From Thermoplasmata archaeon (GTDB taxonomy: Archaea > Thermoplasmatota > Thermoplasmata > Lutacidiplasmatales > UBA184): 14,626 nt of DNA. Positions 7,079 through 13,900 of the stretch are shown piece by piece. Every line of letters begins with the position of its first letter. Positions within the stretch are counted from its first letter, which is position 1. The stretch covers positions 1-14,626 of the forward strand of contig JASHSA010000032.1 of assembly GCA_030037035.1 (NCBI GenBank). The letters are read 5' to 3'. Made by a program: the position numbers and the translations under genes. The notes beneath the pieces are model-generated. The model was not told where the DNA came from. It did not search any database and worked only from the letters and a program-made list of their open reading frames with translations.

Positions 7079-7854
7079 GATGCTCCCCCGGGGCTCGTCG
7101 GAGGCGGTGCCTGCGGCGGGGACGGATCGGGACCTGCGGCCGCGGGCGGACCGGAGGCCGCGGGCGTGCCTGCGGGCGACCCCCCCGGCGGGCCGCCCGG
7201 AGCGGGCTGGCCTGACGGCGCGGACGGAGGGGTCCGCTTCGCGTCCCGGAGCGCCGCGGCGATCTCGTAGGACTCGGCGACCAGAAGGATGAGCAGCACG
7301 ACGACGGCGGCGGACTCCAGTAGGTACGGCGCCTTCGCGAAGACGTAGAACGACTCGCTCCAGTAGGCCGCGCCGCTGGAGCTGAGGATGCCCGCGGTGA
7401 TCTCGAAGACCCCTTCGAGGGCATGGACCAGCGGGCCGAACGAGAAGTTCACCTCGGCCGTACCTTTGCCCGGCTGGAGCAGAGACCCGACGAGGCTAGC
7501 CTTGCTCGTCGTGAGCACGAGGCCGAGATAGGTCATCTGGAGCGACGCCGAGCTCCCCGACGGGATCGAGCCGGCCGAGAACTCGAAGGAGAAGTTGGCG
7601 TGCCCGTTCTCGCCCGGCTTGAGGACGAACGCCGAGGACGGTTTGTTCGCCGACGAGATGTTGTGGCCAGCGCCGTTCCAGCTCACGAACGCGTAGGTAA
7701 AGGTCCCCGTCTGAGCGTGGACGGAGGCGCCCGGCCCGGAGCTCGCCGCTGCGCTGCTCACCGCCACGCTCGGCCCCACGACCATCGCCAGGGCGACGAT
7801 GCCCGCCACGACGGCCGACCGCACCCACCGCGACCCCCTTTCTCCCCGGCGCAT
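7075..7854 (-). CDS. Signal-anchored surface protein with Pro-rich cytoplasmic tail
   Basis: A 259-residue protein of no recognised family. A basic N-terminus (MRRGERGSRWVR) and hydrophobic signal segment (about 13-37) lead to an external domain rich in Ser, Gly and aromatic residues, with N-glycosylation sequons such as NIS and NFS. It has beta-like alternation (FVLKPGENGHANFSFEF). A transmembrane helix at about 176-195 is followed by an acidic/basic juxtamembrane stretch (ESYEIAAALRDAKR) and a low-complexity Pro/Gly/Ala tail of about 52 residues. The ATG at 7854 starts the signal directly; a TTG at 7878 is in frame but adds nothing useful. A TATA-like ATATC at 7890-7894 predicts a leader of about 12 bases. 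It overlaps the start of the 71-residue membrane gene. The architecture parallels the surface protein at 2455-3852: signal, external domain, one helix, Pro-rich tail. Confidence 0.8.
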   Translation of the reverse strand: MRRGERGSRWVRSAVVAGIVALAMVVGPSVAVSSAAASSGPGASVHAQTGTFTYAFVSWNGAGHNISSANKPSSAFVLKPGENGHANFSFEFSAGSIPSGSSASLQMTYLGLVLTTSKASLVGSLLQPGKGTAEVNFSFGPLVHALEGVFEITAGILSSSGAAYWSESFYVFAKAPYLLESAAVVVLLILLVAESYEIAAALRDAKRTPPSAPSGQPAPGGPPGGSPAGTPAASGPPAAAGPDPSPPQAPPPTSPGGAS

Positions 7855-7886
7855 GCTCGTCAATGCCGCAGAGGGCAAGATGTCCT

Positions 7887-7896
7887 CGGATATCTA
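7887..7896 (-). promoter_or_regulatory. TATA-like element upstream of the small surface protein
   Basis: On the minus strand AGATATCC (centre about 7892) is an AT-rich patch in GC-rich surroundings. It predicts transcription from about 7866, 12 bases before the ATG at 7854. Confidence 0.4.
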
Positions 7897-8040
7897 CCTC
7901 GCGATGGGGACGCTTGGCGAGCGTGGGCTGGGCGGAGACCGCCTAGCGTGTACCCGCGGCCAGACCGCGCTCTGCCGAAGACCCGAAGTCCCACGCCGCC
8001 TTCTCGTCCCGTAACGGCAATCGGGAATGTAGACGAGACA

Positions 8041-8105
8041 ACGAGAGAAAGCCTTACAGCCGAACGGCCGCAACTCGCTCACGTGCGCCGCCATAGCTCG
8101 GTCGG
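8041..8105 (+). repeat. Left copy of a direct repeat: tRNA-Thr promoter box plus tRNA 5' end (attL-like)
   Basis: This stretch aligns without gaps, at a constant offset of 1940 bases, to 9981-10045 at the intact tRNA-Thr gene. By hand count: 15 of 17 bases match at the upstream end, including AAGCCTTAC (8049-8057 versus 9989-9997); 13 of 29 match in the spacer; 13 of 13 match in GCCGCCATAGCTC (8087-8099 versus 10027-10039, the tRNA acceptor strand and D-stem); and 4 of 6 match in the D-loop. The total is 45 of 65. The tRNA copy breaks off after the D-loop and continues into serine-recombinase coding sequence. The natural reading is the left attachment scar of an element inserted at the 5' end of the tRNA gene. 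Confidence 0.7.
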
Positions 8106-8539
8106 TGCCCACCGCGCAACAGTTCTTCGAAGAGGCTGAGGCAGCCGGCGTCCGAATCATCGTCACGGACCACGCCATAGTCACGGGCACGCCCGCAGGA
8201 CGGCTGACGCGGACGATACTCGCCGCCGTCGCCGAGTTCGAAGGAGACCTGATTCGGGAGCGTACGCAGGTGGCTATGGACGCCATCCGCTCAGGGGCGA
8301 GGGGCACCCGTTCCGGTCGCCCGGTGGGACGGCCTCCGAGGGTGACCCCCGAGCTCGCCGCGAAGATCGGGTCGCTGCGTTCCTCCGGCCTACCTTGGAA
8401 AACTGTTGCGCAGCGGGCGGGGCTCCCTGCGGAGACCTGCCGGCATGCGGAGCAGTTGCTCGCGCGAAGGGTCCGGGCTGATAACAACCCCGCCTCGTTG
8501 AAAACCGCCGCGCCGCCGGCGAAGGAGGTTCAGCGGTGA
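8090..8539 (+). pseudogene. Serine recombinase (resolvase/invertase family), catalytic N-terminus missing
   Basis: From about 8093 the frame reads IARSVPTAQQFFEEAEAAGV, then VTGTPAGRLTRTILAAVAEFE and DLIRERT, which is the second half of a resolvase domain: the RS-P helix start, the TPAGRL loop and the long E-helix. A GRP linker and a Hin/resolvase-like helix-turn-helix (VTPELAAKIGSLRSSGLPWKTVAQRAGLPAET) complete the C-terminus. The catalytic serine region, about the first 65-70 residues, is absent, and I see no trace of it upstream. Homology starts inside the tRNA-like repeat (the CGG TCG of its D-loop match encodes the RS). The first usable start is GTG at 8105, so a DNA-binding fragment could still be made. 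It ends at TGA 8537-8539, which overlaps a GTG with a strong ribosome site. Confidence 0.8.
8522..8538 (+). promoter_or_regulatory. Strong Shine-Dalgarno site and GTG overlapping the resolvase stop
   Basis: AAGGAGGT (8522-8529) lies six bases before a GTG (8536-8538) that overlaps the resolvase TGA. This looks like the coupled start of a second gene in the resolvase transcript. The frame continues to 8937, but after about 45 bases it runs antisense through the GNAT gene and shows no family features, so I read it as the stub of a lost gene and not as a whole gene. Confidence 0.4.
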
Positions 8540-8563
8540 CTATCGACCCCTTGCTACCTCGGG

Positions 8564-8575
8564 CGCGACGTCGCG
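8564..8575. repeat. Perfect 12-bp palindrome between convergent genes
   Basis: CGCGACGTCGCG lies 4 bases beyond the GNAT stop (8580-8582) and about 25 bases beyond the resolvase stop. It could be a recombinase or regulator binding site or part of a terminator, but in GC-rich DNA it may be chance. Confidence 0.3.
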
Positions 8576-8579
8576 GGAT

Positions 8580-9044
8580 TCAGCCCGGTCGCCATTCGTA
8601 CCGGAGAACTAGCCGACGTCCCTTCAGGTACATCGGGTGGTCGTGGGGCACTTCAAAGGTGCCCACGAGAACCGCGCCCAGGCGCTCGCACGTCCTCCTT
8701 GACGCTACGTTCGAGGGGTCGCACGTAATCACAACCGTCCGAAGTCCATGCGCCAGGGCGACGGGACCGACGAGTTTGCATGCCCGGGCTGCAAACCCGT
8801 GCCCCCTCGCTCCCTCCTCAATCTCGTACCCGATCTGGCCGGATGTAAGCAAAGATGGAGTGGTCGCCGGGTCGCCGACACGGAACCGGACTTCTCCTAC
8901 TTTGTGCGAGTCACCGTGTCGCGTCACGCGGAAGTGATAGCAGGGCACGTGCCCCTTGGCAGGGTCGGCCGCCTCCTCAACCTCGACGGTGACGTCGACG
9001 GTCCCGTCCGAAAGGACCCCCCATCTGCCGAACTCGAAGGCCAT
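8580..9044 (-). CDS. GNAT-family N-acetyltransferase
   Basis: A 154-residue protein that should transfer an acetyl group from acetyl-CoA to an amine in the cytoplasm. The pattern matches the GNAT fold: GEVRFRVGD (strand), then QIGYEIEEGARGHGFAARAC (about 90-109), where RGHGFA is the pyrophosphate-binding Q/RxxGxG/A motif with GHG in place of the usual GKG; next LVGPVALAHGLRTVVITCDPSNVASRRTCERLGA, the common 'xNxxSxxxxExxG' helix; and a C-terminal strand with LVLRYEW. Length is normal for a single GNAT domain. The acceptor is unknown; candidates include a peptide N-terminus, a metabolite or an antibiotic. The ATG at 9044 is followed directly by the first strand. It lies on the minus strand inside the putative element, divergent from the integrase and sharing its TATA region, so it is probably the element's cargo gene. 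Confidence 0.88.
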   Translation of the reverse strand: MAFEFGRWGVLSDGTVDVTVEVEEAADPAKGHVPCYHFRVTRHGDSHKVGEVRFRVGDPATTPSLLTSGQIGYEIEEGARGHGFAARACKLVGPVALAHGLRTVVITCDPSNVASRRTCERLGAVLVGTFEVPHDHPMYLKGRRLVLRYEWRPG

Positions 9045-9084
9045 GAGGAAGGGACGCGACCCTCCGCTACTCCGTCACAAATCG

Positions 9085-9097
9085 ACGTTTTATACCG
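9085..9097. promoter_or_regulatory. Shared bidirectional TATA element (integrase and GNAT)
   Basis: TTTTATA at 9088-9094 is the best archaeal TATA match in the window. Read on the plus strand it predicts a start near 9117, just before the integrase ribosome site and GTG (9129). Read on the minus strand as TATAAAA it predicts a start near 9065, about 20 bases before the GNAT ATG (9044). One box therefore appears to serve both genes. Confidence 0.6.
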
Positions 9098-9118
9098 ACT
9101 CTCCCCTCCCGGTCTCTC

Positions 9119-9131
9119 GGAGGAACCGGTG
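9119..9131 (+). promoter_or_regulatory. Ribosome-binding site that fixes the integrase start
   Basis: GGAGGA (9119-9124) lies four bases before GTG (9129-9131). The open frame extends back to 8748, but that part is antisense to the GNAT gene. The site, the TATA box at 9088 and a normal-length product all point to the GTG. Confidence 0.65.
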
Positions 9132-10013
9132 CCTCGAAGGAGGCGCTGGTGGAAGGAACAGGTCCGGGGGTTCGTAAAGTGGAAGAGGGAGAAGTCGAGA
9201 GTTTCGGAAGGATGGCTGCGAACGATTCGGCAGACGCTAGACGATCTGCCGCGGAAGTTCGAGTCGTCCGGCGTGCGCCCCGCGCCGACCGGCCCGACGC
9301 TCGTCCGGTTGGAGCATCTTCGGTTACTTCGGGAGCGGTGGTCCCTTTCGGAGACGTATCTCGCGATGAACCACACGGTTCTTCGCGAGTTTCTCCGGTG
9401 GGCTGGCAACTCGCTATCGAACGAGCCCCAGGAATGGAGCCACGCGAAGCCGGTAGCAACCCGGCGCCGGTGGCTGACCCCCGAGCAGCTTGGGGCGTTG
9501 ATGAAGTCAGCCGAAGGCAGAGAGCGGGTCTTGGTCTCCCTGGAGGGGTTCAACGGGCTCCGGCGGGTCGAGGTCCTTCGGTTGCACGTTCGCGACCTGT
9601 CGTTCTCCATGCCCCCGACGATGCGGGTCTTGGGGAAGGGTCGGTTTGGCGGCAAGCCCCGGCTGATTCCGATGTCTGCGACCGCGTACTCGGTGCTGAC
9701 GGAATCGGTGAAGGGTCTCCGCCAAGAGGCGCTCGTGTACCCGCACCGCCCCAAGACGGCGGACCGGGACCTTCCAGCCGCCGCCGCGCGGGCGGGTCTC
9801 GGAGTCCGGGTCGCCGGCCACGATCTTCGGCGCAGCTTCGGCCGGATAGCGTATGGGAATGGGGTTCCGCTGGTGGACCTGAGGAACTTGCTCGGGCACG
9901 AAACTCTAGACATGACAATCCACTACGTCGGAGTGGATTCGGACGAGATGGCGGCCGGCCTCGAACGCTTCGAACAAGCCATGAGAGCAAGCCTTACCGT
10001 TCCCGGACGGTAA
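9129..10013 (+). CDS. Tyrosine recombinase / site-specific integrase (XerA-like)
   Basis: A 294-residue phage-integrase-family recombinase. The N-terminal half (about 5-105) is a helical, basic SAM-like core-binding domain. The C-terminal catalytic domain has the full set: R145 in FNGLRRVEVLRL, K170 in VLGKGR, H231 and R234 in HDLRR, H257 in LLGHETL and the nucleophile Y266 in TIHYVGV. It should cut and rejoin DNA through a 3'-phosphotyrosine at attachment sites. Start chosen at GTG 9129 (GGAGGA just upstream, TATA at 9088-9094). The gene ends 13 bases before tRNA-Thr, the expected place for an integrase that targets this tRNA. Its last codons overlap an 8-bp inverted repeat and the AAGCCTTAC box, probably the tRNA promoter. 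It appears intact and should be active. A chromosomal XerA-type dimer resolvase is the alternative, but the tRNA-linked repeat favours a mobile-element integrase. Confidence 0.93.
   Translation: MPRRRRWWKEQVRGFVKWKREKSRVSEGWLRTIRQTLDDLPRKFESSGVRPAPTGPTLVRLEHLRLLRERWSLSETYLAMNHTVLREFLRWAGNSLSNEPQEWSHAKPVATRRRWLTPEQLGALMKSAEGRERVLVSLEGFNGLRRVEVLRLHVRDLSFSMPPTMRVLGKGRFGGKPRLIPMSATAYSVLTESVKGLRQEALVYPHRPKTADRDLPAAAARAGLGVRVAGHDLRRSFGRIAYGNGVPLVDLRNLLGHETLDMTIHYVGVDSDEMAAGLERFEQAMRASLTVPGR
9989..9997 (+). promoter_or_regulatory. Candidate tRNA-Thr promoter box inside the integrase gene
   Basis: AAGCCTTAC lies 38-30 bases upstream of the mature tRNA 5' end, a fitting place for a weak TATA/BRE given a short pre-tRNA leader. 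It is kept in the left copy (8049-8057) at the same distance although the following 29 bases have diverged, which suggests selection for a promoter role. It encodes part of the integrase's SLT. Confidence 0.5.
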
Positions 10014-10014
10014 G
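9993..10014. repeat. Perfect 8-bp inverted repeat over the integrase stop codon
   Basis: CTTACCGT (9993-10000) and ACGGTAAG (10007-10014) flank TCCCGG. The right arm includes the integrase TAA (10011-10013) and the left arm overlaps the AAGCCTTAC box. It could bind integrase, act as an operator or form an mRNA-end hairpin. The left repeat copy (8041-8105) does not preserve it. Confidence 0.5.
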
Positions 10015-10026
10015 TCTCTCTCGAAT

Positions 10027-10099
10027 GCCGCCATAGCTCAGTTGGCAGAGCGGCTGATTTGTAATCAGCAGGTCGGGAGTTCAATCCTCTCTGGCGGCT
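10027..10099 (+). tRNA. tRNA-Thr (anticodon UGU)
   Basis: A complete cloverleaf without intron. The acceptor stem GCCGCCA pairs fully with TGGCGGC (10092-10098), and the discriminator is T (10099), as is common in archaeal tRNA-Thr. The D-stem is GCTC/GAGC; the anticodon stem is GCTGA/TCAGC with loop TT-TGT-AA (anticodon 10060-10062, reading ACA and probably other ACN codons); the variable region has five bases; the T-stem is GGGAG/CTCTC with one G-U pair and loop TTCAATC. CCA is not encoded. The gene is the apparent integration target; its 5' end and upstream box are repeated at 8041-8105. Confidence 0.97.
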
Positions 10100-10926
10100 C
10101 TCGTCATAGGGTTAGTCCCCTTCGCGCCTTCGGCCGAGCAGGAACCTATTGCTCCGAGAGGAGGACCGCGTCGAACAAACGTATTGATCCTCACTCGACC
10201 GACCGCGAAGTCGCTAGTGCCGCGGCTGGCCCTCTGGGCGGCCATGCAAACGACCCGAGACCTTCCCCTGCGAACCGTTCCAAGGTCCGTCCTCCGCCGA
10301 GGAAGGAGGCAGAGCGCGGCGTCCCTTGCTCCCCGGCCGCACTCGTTCGGAGCACGGTCCCAACCGCTCACATCGCGTCCGGCCGGCAATCGGGCGCAGG
10401 GAGGTCGAGTCGAACCAACCAAGAGCGACGCGGCCAGCCGGCTGGCAAGTCGACAGCCTAAAGCGGACCTGTTCTGACGAGCGATCGCAATGCTGCCCCG
10501 AGCGTCGCCGCCGAGCGGAGAGGGGTCCTTGATCAGTCTTAGACTCGGGAAGCCGCTCGAGAAGCCCGTCCACGCAGTGCACCGAAAGGCAGACCCGCGA
10601 GAATTCCCGTTGGGATTCCTCTCACCCTCGCAGAGTCACCAAGTAACCACCCTCCTCTAGGGTATACAACGGTGCTAGGACGCACGACACGGTAACCTCC
10701 CGGGTCCACCACGCTATGTAGCTGGGTGCCCTGCGCCATCCGCGTGAGTGTGATCGTAGCACCCCTGCCCAGGCAAGGGCTCGGTCTCCCGACGGTCGTG
10801 GAGTTCCCCATCGCACCGAGCCCGCCCGAAGCTGTCCGTGGGCACGGCGAGCTCGCGGAGGCAATTCGATCGCACTACGCGTGACGAGCAGACTAGTACG
10901 AAACAGAGGGGGCAAAGGGAGGGAAC
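10100..10926. other. 827-bp stretch with no supportable gene
   Basis: Open frames occur on both strands, but none shows a start with a ribosome site, a plausible protein composition or a family motif. The codon-position pattern of the neighbouring genes is absent. A TATA-like GGTATACAA (10662-10670) has no convincing gene on either side. I found no tRNA, SRP, RNase P or box C/D RNA signature. The last 70 bases should hold the promoter of the giant surface protein; GGGAGG at 10918-10923 is its ribosome site, but no clear TATA box is visible. The region may be decayed DNA from earlier insertions next to the tRNA. Confidence 0.5.
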
Positions 10927-13900
10927 ATGGGCGCGCAACACCGCGGGCGATACAGAAATCCGACGCTGGCGATCTGGACGGCCTGGCTGATGGTGGCCTC
11001 GGTAGGGCTGGGCGTCGCGACCGCGGCGGTCGGTTCGGCCGGGGCGCACGCCTCCCCGCCGGTGAGCAAGCTCGGCGCAACGCAGGCGTCGGGGACGGTT
11101 ACTGGCCCCGTGCCTGCGGCGGGTACGGCCGCATCGAGTGCGACCTCCTCGGCCCTCGCGGCTAACGTCTCGGCGGCAAACACATCGCTCGGCGCGAACC
11201 TGCCGCCGCTCGAGGAGGCGCTCAATGCATCGTTTTGCTCATGGTACGCTGCCGAGTCCTCGTCGCTGGGCCTGTCGCCCCTCAACGCGACCAACGTGCG
11301 GTCGGCTTTCGCAACCTTCCTTGCCCACGACCCCACCGGCCGTGCCCTCTTCCAACAGGTCGACGACGCAGAGCAGGTGGCGTTCGCCGCCGAGAACCAT
11401 GCGGTTGGCCAAGAGTTCCTTTCGTCGGGGGCCACGAGCGCGGGCGCGGGGTCCTCCTGGGAGGAGGTCGATAGTCCTCAAGGCACGCTCCCGGTCCTCT
11501 CCGCGCCAGGGCCGGACTCCTCGCGATACTTCGTCCCCGCGACGGCGATCCAGGGAAACGACGTCGGAGAGTGGGTGTACGTCGCAGTGACTTATTATAC
11601 TGTTAACCTCTATCTCTTTCAGGTCACGTACGGCGAACACGACGATCTGTACGTGCTCTACGAGGGGGCCCAAGCCCAATCGGCCTACACTTCCGCGGAG
11701 TCGTCCACCAGCAGCCTCAATCTGGCAGCCCTGATCACCGGAGTAATCGGCGTAGGCCTCGGCATCGCCGCGATCGCCTTGCCGCTGGCTCCGATTGTCC
11801 TGTTGGCGACCGCGATTATCTCAGTGGTTCTGGCGGCGACCGGGCTCCTCATAAACGCCCTGGCAACGCAGGCGGGCGACGCCTTCACCACGATGTACGA
11901 CTCGACGTACACGGGCGAACCGACCGGATCCCAGTACTTCGAGCCCTACCTCAGCGACTTCTACTATTACCCTTGGATCACGCTGGTCGGGACGCTTGCT
12001 TCCTCCGTCGGCATGTTCGGAGAACTCTCCAACGGGGATTCCGTCACCGTCCTCGGAAACTACCCGGGGGAGACCTCGGAAGCGGCGTCCTTTAGCGGGG
12101 ACATTCAGTCGATCGGGGGGAACATCGGTTGGAACCGGTGGGTCGAGAGCCAGGGTCCCTCCGTAGAGCTGCTCGCGGGCTACTCCGCCACCCCTTACAC
12201 GAGCGGCTGGAGCTACACCTTCTCCTTTACGGTCCCGAGCGGCGTCTCCCACGTCCTGTTGCTGTACACGTTCAACGACGACGAGACCGCAACCGTCAAT
12301 CTTCCTCCAGTCCTGACAAGCGAGGAACAGTTCGGAGACTCCACTGGGATCGCCTTCGGGGCCCCTGCGGCCGGCACGTACTCCGCGTCGTTCTCCGGAG
12401 GGAGTGGCTGGGTCAACACCGTCAGCGTCGCCGCCTATGGGATATCCAACGACAACGGCTACGGCTATCAGTTCGGGGCCGCGTCGATGGCGAAGACGCT
12501 GACCCTTCTCTCGGGCGGATCCGAGTACATCGGGGTCATGATGACCGGCGGAGTTCCCATTACGAGCGACTCACTGACCACGATCTCGGAGGAAGCCGTG
12601 TCACCCCCTGGCGACGCCTCGGGCGACACCGACCTTATCGGCCTGCAGAGTTCCAACACGTTCTCGTTCGTCGCGGACGCGGAGGGTTACGGCCTCGCCG
12701 GCGTGGCGATCATCCCCGAGGCGACCGTCAATTTCGAGGAGACGGGTCTGCCCGTGGGGGTGTCGTGGTCAATCACGTTCAACGGCGCCACCGAGGACTC
12801 CACCACCTCGATAGTCACTTTCCAAGAGATCCCGGGGACGTACAGCTTTACCGTCGGCTCGGTTCAGGGGTATGCGTCGTCGCCTACTGCGGGGTCGGTC
12901 ACGGTCAGCGGACCGGTCTCCGTCTCCATCGTATTCGTCACCACGATCGTCGTCCAGCTGCTGGGGGGGTATGCCGCCACCCCGGACACGACCTCGTGGG
13001 CCGGCTATACGCTCTCGTTCACTGTGCCCGACGGCGTCACGCACGAGCTCTTCTTGTGGTCGATTGAAGGCTCGGACGACTCCACGGGCTCGCCGACGCT
13101 ACCCGCCGGTATGGTGATGGAGACCGATAATTCCTGGCCGAACGTCTTCTCGGGTGCGGCGCTCGGCGCTCTCGCGGCGGGCACGTACTCGGTGACCTGT
13201 TCGTCACCGTACGGGACCGTTTATGCCTTCAGCATGGCGGTCTACGGAGTGTCGAACGACTTCGGCTTCGGGTACGAGTTCTCTAACGGAGGCGGCGAGG
13301 TGGAGACGCTCCATCTTCCGACCGGAGGCCCGTACTACTTCGGGGTGCAGACCGCTTCGGGGGGAGGCAAGATCACTTCGACGTCCCTGACGACCATCAG
13401 CGAGGAGCCCCAGTCGATGGCAGGGTCGGGTACCGTGACTGCGCTGATCGGCTGGCAAACGTCGTCGACCGTAACCTTCGCTACGCCTGCCTCGAACTAC
13501 GCCAGCATCGGAGTTTCGATCCTGCCGCTCCAGTACGTCACCTTCAGCGAGACGGGCCTGCCGGCCGGGACGCAGTGGTCGGTGGGCTTCGGACCGAGCA
13601 ACACCGTCGCGTTCGTCCCCTCGACCGTGGTCAGCTCGACGACGTCGACCCTGACGGTAGGGGAACCGGTCAACACGTACGCCTACCAGATCACCTCGTC
13701 CGGCTACATCGCCGACCCGTCGACCGGTACCGTCAACACCAGCAGCGACCAGAGCATTACCGTGGCGTTCCAAGCGGCGATCCCGGTGCAGTTCCTGAAC
13801 GGCTACGCCGCGGCGCCGGATTACTACTGGTCCGGCACGTCGCTGCAGTTCACCGTGACCTCGGGCATGACCCAGGAGCTGCTCCTGTGGTCGATGAACG

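Larger units (their letters stand above)
8087..10026. mobile_element. Putative 1.94-kb integrative element at the 5' end of tRNA-Thr
   Basis: Inferred boundaries are the two copies of the tRNA 5' end. The interval holds a serine-recombinase remnant, a GNAT acetyltransferase (minus strand) and a complete tyrosine recombinase adjacent to the tRNA, the usual place for an integrase. It carries no replication, transfer or capsid gene, so it would be a minimal integrase-plus-cargo island or the residue of a larger element. The direct repeat and a complete catalytic set in the integrase are seen directly; mobility is inference. Archaeal elements more often use the 3' end or anticodon region of tRNA genes, so the 5' location is unusual. 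Confidence 0.55.
9981..10045 (+). repeat. Right copy of the direct repeat: promoter box and 5' end of intact tRNA-Thr (attR-like)
   Basis: Partner of the repeat at 8041-8105. Here the upstream part is the 3' end of the integrase gene (codons for MRASLTVPGR and the stop), and the downstream part is the true start of tRNA-Thr. AAGCCTTAC begins exactly 38 bases before the tRNA in both copies. Confidence 0.7.

Noticed and set aside
8536..8937. 133-codon plus-strand frame behind the strong ribosome site
   Set aside because: Mostly antisense to GNAT with no recognisable features; kept only as a possible gene stub at its start.
8748..9128. N-terminal extension of the integrase by 127 codons
   Set aside because: Antisense to GNAT, not integrase-like; TATA box and GGAGGA place the start at 9129.
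10042..10461. 139-codon frame beginning inside the tRNA
   Set aside because: The start lies in tRNA-Thr, and the composition is not protein-like; the same holds for the other frames in the gap.
10790..10860. Possible SRP or RNase P RNA based on a GC-rich, hairpin-prone stretch
   Set aside because: None of the conserved core motifs of either RNA could be found on either strand.
12129..13067. 312-codon shadow frame, and the opposing 310-codon frame at 13204-14136
   Set aside because: Both overlap the giant surface gene, whose repeats and residue patterns show it is the real frame; the shadows are Arg-rich.
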